A stretch of DNA of 33,405 bases from CAZWLD01 sp964634685. GTDB taxonomy: Bacteria > Bacillota_I > Bacilli_A > Acholeplasmatales > JAEDCM01. Positions 1 through 6,186 of the stretch are shown here, piece after piece. The notes below the pieces were generated by a model. That model was not told where the DNA came from. It searched no databases and saw only the letters and a program-made list of their open reading frames with translations. Position 1 is the first letter of the stretch, and the number at the start of each line of letters is the position of its first letter. The position numbers and the translations under genes are program-made. The stretch covers positions 1 through 33,405 of the forward strand of contig CAZWLD010000022.1 in the NCBI GenBank assembly GCA_964634685.1. The letters are read 5' to 3'.

Positions 1-2
1 AC

Positions 3-48
3 CTACACCGATTATTTTATAGTTGGGTAGGCTACTCCGATTATTTTA
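3..48. repeat. Two direct copies of a 17-bp sequence, 29 bp apart
   Basis: Positions 3-19 and 32-48 read CTACnCCGATTATTTTA and differ at one base, with a 29-bp period. The unit also contains CTAC...GTAG arms that could pair. No gene can be read here. It may be the end of a tandem array or of a structured region lying outside the window; the truncation prevents a decision. Confidence 0.35.
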
Positions 49-65
49 ATATACTTAGAAATTTT

Positions 66-102
66 ACAGTTTATTGGACCTTCAATAAACTGTTTTTTTT
101 TT
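66..102 (+). terminator. Intrinsic terminator of a gene left of the window
   Basis: An 11-bp perfect inverted repeat (ACAGTTTATTG at 66-76 and CAATAAACTGT at 83-93, 6-nt loop) is followed directly by a run of ten T on the plus strand. It implies a plus-strand transcription unit ending just before or at the window edge. Confidence 0.75.
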
Positions 103-143
103 ATAAAAAAAGAACGCATAGCGTTTATCACTTGTGCGTTCTT
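103..143 (-). terminator. Intrinsic terminator downstream of amt-PII
   Basis: AAGAACGCA (110-118) pairs with TGCGTTCTT (135-143). On the minus strand the hairpin is followed by a T tract. It lies six bases beyond the amt-PII stop, so it ends the minus-strand glnN/amt transcripts, back to back with the plus-strand terminator at 66-102. Confidence 0.8.
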
Positions 144-148
144 ATCTA

Positions 149-1792
149 TTAAGCTTCATCCTGTAAGGCACTATAGCCTTCCTCACCAGTACGGACCTTG
201 ATAACATTTTTAACGTCATAAACAAAGATTTTACCATCGCCAATATGACCTGTGTATAAAACCTCCTTGATTTTCTTAATGGCCACATCGACCGGTACCT
301 TACATATTACCATTTCAACCTGAATTTTTGGAAGAAGATTAGAATTAGCTTTGACACCACGATAATATTCATAATGTCCCTTTTGCATACCACAGCCTAA
401 GACATTTGTGACAGTCATTCCGGTAATTCCAATTTCATCTAAAGCATTTTTTAAAGCCTCAAAACGACTTTGTTGACAGATAACCTCGACCTTGGTGATT
501 GGTAAATCACTGGCAACTGGCGCATCCTTTAACATGACAGGAACACATTCATCGACTGGTTTTGTCTCTTCATAGCTTATAAAGTTTGGCATGAAATCAT
601 TATAGGCTGAGATTAAACCATGCTCGGTGATATCGAGACCTTTGATTTCCTCCTCCTTAGATACGCGAAGGCCAATGGTCTTTTTAATAACTAGGAAGAG
701 GATTGTTGTGGTGACGAAAACCCAAGCCATAACGCAAACAACGCCAAGAAGTTGAACACCAAAGAATTCGAATCCTCCTCCTAGTAATAAGCCCTTTTCA
801 TTGGCAAATAAACCGGTAAGAATTGTTCCTAAGGCTCCACAAACACAGTGAACAGATACTGCTCCAACCGGATCGTCAACTTTGACAATCTTATCAAAAA
901 ATTCAACCGCAAAGACAACAACAACACCAGCAATAAGACCAATTACTAAAGCGGCCCATGGTTCGACGACATCACATCCGGCGGTAATTGCGACTAAGCC
1001 GGCCAAGGAACCATTTAAGGTCATCGAAACATCAGGCTTCTTATAGCGAATCCAGGTTACAATCATCGTCGCAACCGTTGCGGCAGCGGCCGCCATATTT
1101 GTGGTGTAGAAGACTTTAGACGCTAATTCATCATTTCCACCAGACATTGCCATTGTTGAGCCACCATTAAAGCCAAACCAGCAGAACCAAAGAATAAAGA
1201 CACCTAAGGCTCCTAAGGTTAAGCTATGACCAGGAATAGCCTTTGGTTTTCCTTCACTGTCATATTTTCCGATTCTTGGACCCAAAATTTTCGCTCCAAT
1301 TAAAGCGGCTAAGCCACCAACCATGTGAACAGCGGTACTACCGGCAAAATCGTGGAAGCCAAGCTCGGAAAGGAATCCACCTCCCCAAATCCAGTGACCA
1401 GATATTGGATAAATAACTAAGGAAATAACACAGGAATAAACTAAATAAGAAATAAATTTTGTTCGTTCAGCCATTGCTCCCGAAACAATTGTTGCGGCGG
1501 TAGCACAGAAAACAGTTTGGAACATTAAGGTTGTATAATCACCATTATTGCAGGTAAACCATTGAATGTTTCCAATAAATCCATTGTTTTCGCCAAACAT
1601 TAATCCAAATCCTAAAAACCAAAAGACAATCGTGCCACAAGCAAAGTCCATCAGGTTTTTCATAATGATGTTTCCGGCATTTTTAGCTCTTGTAAATCCA
1701 GTCTCAACCATTGCAAATCCAGCTTGCATGAAGAAGACAAGAACTGTTCCTATTAACATCCACATTAAATCAATACTTTTAAATACATCCAT
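149..1792 (-). CDS. amt: Ammonium transporter (Amt) fused to a C-terminal P-II regulatory domain
   Basis: Inner-membrane ammonium channel, 547 aa. Residues 1 to about 405 are an Amt/Rh channel with many hydrophobic helices and the family signature HDFAGSTAVHMVGG near residue 150. Residues 432-547 are a complete P-II (GlnB/GlnK) domain: ITKVEVI start, the GCGMQKG segment where most P-II proteins have GxGxQKG, LLPKIQVE after the T-loop, and TGHIGDGKIFV near the end. The usual T-loop tyrosine context is replaced by YYRGVKANSN. GlnK normally plugs AmtB as a separate trimer; here gate and channel are one polypeptide, so stoichiometry is fixed. The start has a clear AAGGAG site. The gene lies 63 bp downstream of glnN, with an attenuator in the gap. 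The family assignment is very secure; control of transport by the tail is inference. Confidence 0.95.
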   Translation of the reverse strand: MDVFKSIDLMWMLIGTVLVFFMQAGFAMVETGFTRAKNAGNIIMKNLMDFACGTIVFWFLGFGLMFGENNGFIGNIQWFTCNNGDYTTLMFQTVFCATAATIVSGAMAERTKFISYLVYSCVISLVIYPISGHWIWGGGFLSELGFHDFAGSTAVHMVGGLAALIGAKILGPRIGKYDSEGKPKAIPGHSLTLGALGVFILWFCWFGFNGGSTMAMSGGNDELASKVFYTTNMAAAAATVATMIVTWIRYKKPDVSMTLNGSLAGLVAITAGCDVVEPWAALVIGLIAGVVVVFAVEFFDKIVKVDDPVGAVSVHCVCGALGTILTGLFANEKGLLLGGGFEFFGVQLLGVVCVMAWVFVTTTILFLVIKKTIGLRVSKEEEIKGLDITEHGLISAYNDFMPNFISYEETKPVDECVPVMLKDAPVASDLPITKVEVICQQSRFEALKNALDEIGITGMTVTNVLGCGMQKGHYEYYRGVKANSNLLPKIQVEMVICKVPVDVAIKKIKEVLYTGHIGDGKIFVYDVKNVIKVRTGEEGYSALQDEA

Positions 1793-1810
1793 TTTTTCTC
1801 TCTCCTTTAT

Positions 1811-1850
1811 AAAAAAGAGGTATAGAATTAATATCTACACCTCTTTGTGT
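1811..1850 (-). promoter_or_regulatory. Terminator overlapped by an AAAG-hexaloop hairpin (candidate ANTAR antiterminator), amt leader
   Basis: Read on the minus strand, AAAGAGGTGTAGA (1846-1834) pairs with TCTATACCTCTTT (1826-1814), followed by a T run: an intrinsic terminator between glnN and amt. An alternative small hairpin ACAC-[AAAGAG]-GTGT (1850-1837) uses the 5' arm of that terminator, so the two exclude each other. Its six-base loop has A at position 1 and G at position 4, the signature of RNA hairpins bound by ANTAR proteins. The stem is only 4 bp and no second upstream hexaloop hairpin was found. Readthrough would couple amt to glnN. Confidence 0.55.
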
Positions 1851-1855
1851 CTTTT

Positions 1856-3943
1856 TTAAATTTTGAAAATTAAATCACCATAGGTTGGTAATGGCCAATC
1901 ATCCTTACTAACATTTGGCTCAATGATATCAATAATCTCACGTAATTTGTTCATTGATGATATAATGACATCACGGTAATATTTGGCTACATCTAAAGGG
2001 GTTCCTTCAGTAACATTAGCTAAATAGCCTTCAAGCTTCTTTAATTCAGCATAAAGCTTGCTTGTTAAATCAGAAAGGGTTGAAACAATATCCATTTCCA
2101 TACTACAATCTAAATTGCAGCTTAATTCGCGTTTGGTCTTGATGGCATTTCCTAACTTAATAACATATTTGTTAGCGGCGGGAATGATATACTTTTTGAT
2201 CATATCAACCATTGTTAGGGCCTCAATATTTGTGACCTTTGAATAATTTTCAAGAAGGATATCACAACGAGAACGCATTTCAACCTCTGAGAAGACATGA
2301 TGCTTTGTGAAAAGCTTAATGTTCTTTTCATCAACAAAGTGTGGAAGGGCATCAACAGTAGTTCGTAGATTTAGTAATCCGCGTTTTTCAGCCTCAACCT
2401 TCCAAGCATCGCTATAGCCATCGCCATTGAAAATAATACGCTTATGCTCCTTGATTGTTTTTCTAATTAAATCATTTAAGGCCTTATTAAAATCAGTGGC
2501 ATTCTCTAAAATATCCGCAAATTGGGATAATTCCTCGGCCACAATCGTATTTAATACAATATTAGGTCCGGAAATTGAAAAGCTCGAGCCTAACATACGG
2601 AATTCAAATTTGTTTCCAGTAAAGGCAAACGGAGATGTTCGGTTACGGTCGGTTGTATCCTTTGGAAAATGAGGAAGAACATGAACGCCGATTTCCATCT
2701 CGGTTTTTTTGGTGCCATCATAGGCAGTTCCGCTTTCAATTGATTCGAGGATTGATGTTAATTCATCGCCAAGGAAAATTGAAACGATAGCGGGTGGAGC
2801 TTCGTTGGCGCCTAAGCGGAAGTCATTACCAGGACTCGCAACCGAAATTCTTAATAAATCCTGATATTCATCAACTGCTTTAATAATTGCCGTTAAGAAG
2901 AGAAGAAATTGAGCATTTTCGTAAGGAGAACTACCAGGCTCCAAAAGGTTAACACCAGTATCGGTATTAATACTCCAGTTATTATGCTTACCGGAGCCAT
3001 TGATTCCGGCAAAAGGCTTTTCATGAAGAAGACAAACTAATCCATGCTTAAGGGCAACCTTTTTCATGATTTCCATTGTCAATTGATTGTGGTCAGTCGC
3101 AACATTTGAGGTTGTAAAGATTGGCGCAAGCTCATGTTGGGCTGGGGCAACCTCATTATGCTTGGTCTTAGCTAAAATGCCAAGCTTCCAAAGCTCCTCA
3201 TCTAAATCCTTCATATAAGCGGCGATACGGGGTTTAATTGCTCCAAAATAATGATCCTCGAGCTCTTGACCCTTTGGTGGCTTAGCTCCAAAAAGAGTAC
3301 GTCCGCAATAAAGAAGATCCTCACGCATATCAAAATATTTTTTATCGATTAGGAAGTATTCCTGTTCAGGTCCAACCGTAGTTGTGACACGCTTAGCGTC
3401 GGTATTGCCAAATAATCTTAAAACTCTTAAGGCCTCGTGATTAATCGCATCCATTGAGCGAAGAAGAGGTGTTTTTTTATCAAGAATCTCGCCTGTATAT
3501 GAGCAGAAAACAGTCGGAATACACAATGTGTTATCTTTAATAAAGGCGTAGGATGTTGGATCCCAAGCTGTATAGCCTCGAGCCTCAAAGGTTGCACGAA
3601 GACCGCCCGATGGAAATGATGAGGCATCAGGCTCACCTTTGATTAATTCCTTTCCTTTAAATTCCATAATAACGCGACCATCATTAGTTGGTGAAATAAA
3701 GCTATCATGCTTTTCGGCAGTGATACCAGTCATTGGCTGGAACCAATGCGTAAAGTGGGTTGCTCCTTTTTCGATTGCCCAATCCTTCATCGCATTCGCA
3801 ACGGTATTGGCAAGGGTAATATCTAAATCCATACCCGTCTCGATGGTTTTGTGTAATGACTTATAAACATCACTAGGTAATCTTTTTTTCATGACCTCAT
3901 CGTTAAAGACCATGCTTCCGAACATTTCGGGAATACTATTCAT
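1856..3943 (-). CDS. glnN: Type III glutamine synthetase
   Basis: Makes glutamine from glutamate, ammonia and ATP in the cytoplasm. About 695 aa, the expected size for GSIII. Family landmarks: HWFQPMTGITAEKHDSF near the N terminus, GGLRATFEARGYTAWDPTS, GPEQEYFLID (metal-binding Glu), HNEVAPAQHELAPIF, and GINGSGKHNNWSI. I place the start at the second ATG (3943): the AGGAAAGG ribosome site touches the first ATG (3950-3952) but sits nine bases before the second. It has its own strong promoter and a leader attenuator, and faces away from the GS-like and ANTAR genes. It looks catalytically intact and is probably the working glutamine synthetase of this locus. Confidence 0.96.
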   Translation of the reverse strand: MNSIPEMFGSMVFNDEVMKKRLPSDVYKSLHKTIETGMDLDITLANTVANAMKDWAIEKGATHFTHWFQPMTGITAEKHDSFISPTNDGRVIMEFKGKELIKGEPDASSFPSGGLRATFEARGYTAWDPTSYAFIKDNTLCIPTVFCSYTGEILDKKTPLLRSMDAINHEALRVLRLFGNTDAKRVTTTVGPEQEYFLIDKKYFDMREDLLYCGRTLFGAKPPKGQELEDHYFGAIKPRIAAYMKDLDEELWKLGILAKTKHNEVAPAQHELAPIFTTSNVATDHNQLTMEIMKKVALKHGLVCLLHEKPFAGINGSGKHNNWSINTDTGVNLLEPGSSPYENAQFLLFLTAIIKAVDEYQDLLRISVASPGNDFRLGANEAPPAIVSIFLGDELTSILESIESGTAYDGTKKTEMEIGVHVLPHFPKDTTDRNRTSPFAFTGNKFEFRMLGSSFSISGPNIVLNTIVAEELSQFADILENATDFNKALNDLIRKTIKEHKRIIFNGDGYSDAWKVEAEKRGLLNLRTTVDALPHFVDEKNIKLFTKHHVFSEVEMRSRCDILLENYSKVTNIEALTMVDMIKKYIIPAANKYVIKLGNAIKTKRELSCNLDCSMEMDIVSTLSDLTSKLYAELKKLEGYLANVTEGTPLDVAKYYRDVIISSMNKLREIIDIIEPNVSKDDWPLPTYGDLIFKI

Positions 3944-3964
3944 ATTAATCATCCTTTCCTAAAC

Positions 3965-4008
3965 AAAAAAAGGCACTAAAGGAATAAATCCTAAAGCGCC
4001 TTTGCTTT
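3965..4008 (-). promoter_or_regulatory. Leader attenuator of glnN: terminator versus AAAG-hexaloop hairpin
   Basis: On the minus strand AAAGGCGCT (4003-3995) pairs with AGTGCCTTT (3977-3969), extended by AGGA/TCCT near the tip, followed by seven T: an intrinsic terminator ending about 20 bases before the glnN start. The alternative hairpin AAAGC-[AAAGGC]-GCTTT (4008-3993) takes the 5' terminator arm. Its hexaloop has A1 and G4, as in ANTAR-protein target hairpins. Given the promoter at 4018-4046, this hairpin begins only a few bases into the RNA, so there is no room for the usual first hairpin. Binding by the ANTAR protein encoded at 5368-5946 would let glnN be read. Confidence 0.65.
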
Positions 4009-4017
4009 GATACCATA

Positions 4018-4046
4018 ATTATAGACCGAAAGATTTTTCTGGTCAA
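4018..4046 (-). promoter_or_regulatory. Sigma-A promoter of glnN
   Basis: On the minus strand, -35 TTGACC (4046-4041) and -10 TATAAT (4023-4018) are separated by exactly 17 bp. The span 4044-4024 between and including the edges of these boxes is an imperfect inverted repeat (GACC.GAAA...TTTC.GGTC), which could be an operator or chance. Confidence 0.8.
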
Positions 4047-4116
4047 TAGTTTTTTTTAAGAAAACATTTTCTTTCCATTTCCTAAAAAAAATCCAAAAGT
4101 TTTTTTAAAATTAATC

Positions 4117-4145
4117 TTGACAAAAGATGAATCCTTCAATATAAT
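4117..4145 (+). promoter_or_regulatory. Sigma-A promoter of the GS-like/ANTAR operon
   Basis: Perfect -35 TTGACA (4117-4122), 17-bp spacer, perfect -10 TATAAT (4140-4145). Divergent from the glnN promoter, about 70 bp away. The predicted start near 4152 gives a leader of roughly 78 bases before the ATG at 4230. Confidence 0.85.
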
Positions 4146-4154
4146 TAAGAAAAA

Positions 4155-4211
4155 AGACAAAGGTGTCTAATGATTAGGGATAGTTATGTCCTTTTCGTTG
4201 GGCTTTTTTTA
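4155..4211 (+). promoter_or_regulatory. Leader of the GS-like gene with AAAG-hexaloop hairpin and weak attenuator
   Basis: AGAC-[AAAGGT]-GTCT (4155-4168) is a hairpin at the very 5' end of the RNA whose loop again has A1 and G4. It is followed by GGAT-[AGTTAT]-GTCC (4178-4191). The 3' arm of that second hairpin (GTCC) can instead pair with GGGC (4200-4203), directly before seven T, giving a weak terminator. This is the two-hairpin-plus-terminator order of ANTAR targets, although loop 2 lacks G4 and the terminator stem is short. The hexaloop hairpin is clear; the rest is tentative. Confidence 0.45.
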
Positions 4212-4229
4212 TTAGAAGGGAAGATTCGT

Positions 4230-5375
4230 ATGATTATGACTGAAGCTGAGGTTTTTGAATTTATTGAAGAAGAGGATGTTAAGTTTATCCGCCTTGCTTT
4301 TGTGGATGTTTATGGAAATCAAAAAAATGTTTCGATTATGCCAATGCAGCTAAAAAAAGCCATTGATGTTGGAATTCCCATTGATTCCTCAATGATTACC
4401 GGCTTTGATTCCTTCTTGGATGATTTACTTCTAGTTCCCGATTTAAATACCCTATCCCTTTTACCATGGAGACCGCAAAGAGGAAGAGTAATTCGCTTCT
4501 TTTGTAATATCTATTATTCTGATCGAAAGCCTTTTGAGCTTGATAGTCGAATGATTTTAAAAAAAGCAATTGATGATGCTTCAAAAAAAGGCGTAAAATT
4601 TGAATTTGGTTGTAAATCGGAATTCTATTTATTTAAAAAGGATGAATTTGGTAATGAAACTAAAAATCCGATTGACAATGCTTCATATTTAGATATAGCT
4701 CCGGTTGATCATGGTGAAAATGTCCGAAGAGAAATTTGCTTAACCTTAGAGGAAATGCATATTATTCCGATTTGTTCCCACCATGAGGAAGGACCGGGGC
4801 AAAATGTCATCGAATTTTGTCAAAGTGATCCTTTATCAGCGGCTGATAATATAACAACCGTAAAGGGTGTTGTGAAAACGATAGCGAATGAGATGGGACT
4901 TTGGGCATCATTTAATCCCAAACCTTTAAAAGATTATCCGGGAAATGGATTCCATATTAATATTATGGCAAATCAAGATTCAAGATATATTATGAACGGT
5001 ATATTAAGTCACATTAAGGAAATGACTTTATTCTTTAATCGTGTCGATGAATCTTATCAAAGATTAGGTCAGGGAAGGGCTCCTAAATATATAAATTGGT
5101 CTTATAGCAATGTTGGAAGCTTAATTCGATTGCCAAATGATTTGTCACGGGTTGAATTAAGAAGTCCAGATAGCTTAGCTAACCCCTATATAGCCTATGC
5201 TCTTTTGATTTATGCAGGTGTTGATGGCATCTTAAATGAACAAGCGCCTGCTGTAAGAAGGATTGATGATTTAGAATTATTACCAACAACTCTTAAGGAA
5301 GCCTTCAATTTCGCTAGCAATAGTCCGTTTATTTTAAAGTATTTACCAAAGAATTTAATTAAGGCTTATGAATAA
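4230..5375 (+). CDS. Short glutamine-synthetase-like protein, probably not catalytic
   Basis: A 381-aa homologue of type I glutamine synthetase (usually about 440-470 aa). The beta-grasp N domain and catalytic fold are recognisable: EFGCKSEFYLF (125-135), HHEEGPGQNVIEF (184-196), GNGFHINI, and RLP...VELRSPDSLANPYIAYA. Key positions differ. The family GQxE metal ligand (Salmonella E220) is Val193; the flap YxRLxPGYEAP carrying the catalytic Glu is YQRLGQGRAP (286-295), with the Glu gone; and NRSxxIR is NVGSLIR (304-310), missing one Arg. I infer a pseudo-enzyme that might sense glutamine or nucleotides. The upstream GTG/ATG-extended frame is rejected: GAAGGG lies nine bases before 4230. It overlaps the ANTAR gene by 8 bp, suggesting coupled expression and a functional link. 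Confidence 0.85.
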   Translation: MIMTEAEVFEFIEEEDVKFIRLAFVDVYGNQKNVSIMPMQLKKAIDVGIPIDSSMITGFDSFLDDLLLVPDLNTLSLLPWRPQRGRVIRFFCNIYYSDRKPFELDSRMILKKAIDDASKKGVKFEFGCKSEFYLFKKDEFGNETKNPIDNASYLDIAPVDHGENVRREICLTLEEMHIIPICSHHEEGPGQNVIEFCQSDPLSAADNITTVKGVVKTIANEMGLWASFNPKPLKDYPGNGFHINIMANQDSRYIMNGILSHIKEMTLFFNRVDESYQRLGQGRAPKYINWSYSNVGSLIRLPNDLSRVELRSPDSLANPYIAYALLIYAGVDGILNEQAPAVRRIDDLELLPTTLKEAFNFASNSPFILKYLPKNLIKAYE

Positions 5376-5946
5376 TATTTTGCTTGTATCATCTTCAATC
5401 AATGCTCGTCATACCTTAATTGATATGATTCAAGCCATCGATTGTAGGTACCAATTTAAGTCTGTAAATAGCGGTAGTGAAGCCCGAAGAGAAGTTGAAA
5501 ATTATTCCTATGATGTTATTATAATAAACTATCCACTAGCCGATGAGCTAGGAGATAGCCTAGCCTGTGAAATATCAAATAAATACAGTGCTAGTGTCAT
5601 TTTAATCGTAAAGCCAGATATTTTGGCCGATTTAGATAATCGATTATTTTCATACGGTGTTATGAGCATTGCAAAGCCCTTGTCCAGACCGCTTTTTAAT
5701 CAATTAGTTAAGTCATCGATTGCCAATGCAATCAAAATTCGTAGGCTTTATGATGAAAACAATAAATTAAAAAAGAAATATGAGGAGCTAAAATATGTCA
5801 GTAAAGCCAAAGCATTATTGATAAAGAAAGGCTATACTGAGGATGAGGCTCATCATTATATCGAAAAAAGAGCGATGGATGAAAGAATATCTAAGCTTCA
5901 AATTTCGATTGATATAATCAATAAATGCCAGGAAGAAGAGAAGTAG
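5368..5946 (+). CDS. ANTAR-domain antitermination regulator with pseudo-receiver (NitR-like)
   Basis: A 192-aa RNA-binding antiterminator. Residues 1 to about 118 resemble a response-regulator receiver, but the strand-3 end reads DVIIINYPL, without the phosphorylatable Asp; the late Lys in IAKPL is kept. A short coiled coil follows (about 125-145). The C-terminal ANTAR domain (about 140-185) carries the typical AKALLIKKGYTEDEAHHYI and KRAMDERISKLQ pattern. ANTAR proteins (NasR, EutV) bind hexaloop hairpins in leader RNA and prevent terminator formation. From memory, NitR of Clostridium sits beside glnA in the same way. The likely targets are the leaders of glnN, amt and its own operon. With no acceptor Asp, the signal may come from the GS-like partner or a ligand; that part is inference. 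Confidence 0.9.
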   Translation: MNNILLVSSSINARHTLIDMIQAIDCRYQFKSVNSGSEARREVENYSYDVIIINYPLADELGDSLACEISNKYSASVILIVKPDILADLDNRLFSYGVMSIAKPLSRPLFNQLVKSSIANAIKIRRLYDENNKLKKKYEELKYVSKAKALLIKKGYTEDEAHHYIEKRAMDERISKLQISIDIINKCQEEEK

Positions 5947-5951
5947 TAATA

Positions 5952-6170
5952 TCCCCTGCCTATAGTGAGTTAGAGATAGTGGAAACCTAACGGTAATGGT
6001 ATTATGAATAACACTTTGGAGCAGCATACTGAACTAATAGTAGGTAGAGCCGGGGGACCCGTTATCGTCTATACCATTGTTAGATGGTGAAAGTGATCAG
6101 TAATGATAAGTTAGGTGGTACCGCGGATACAGCTATTCGTCCTATGGATGGTAGCTGTATTTTTATTTTA
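5952..6170 (+). promoter_or_regulatory. T-box leader of asnB (probable tRNA-Asn sensor)
   Basis: The canonical T-box element AGGTGGTACCGCGG lies at 6113-6126, preceded by the conserved CCGTTATC-like segment (6059-6066). It is followed by a terminator: ATACAGCTA (6127-6135) pairs with TAGCTGTAT (6152-6160), with an inner CGTCC/GGATG stem and then a T run. Stem I spans roughly 5957-6044, closed by CCTA/TAGG arms. An AAC (6032-6034) on its 3' side would fit an asparagine specifier, matching the downstream gene, but I cannot fold stem I with certainty. Uncharged tRNA would stabilise the antiterminator and turn on asnB. No separate strong promoter is visible, so transcription may come from the GS-like/ANTAR operon. 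Confidence 0.9.
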
Positions 6171-6186
6171 AAGGAGAATGATAATT

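Noticed and set aside
1566..3866. Several open frames on the plus strand opposite amt and glnN
   Set aside because: They lie wholly antisense to strongly conserved genes, lack ribosome sites and have no protein-like pattern.
4170..4229. Upstream start for the GS-like gene
   Set aside because: The extra 20 residues are not part of the GS fold, the ATG overlaps the leader hairpin region, and a proper ribosome site precedes 4230.
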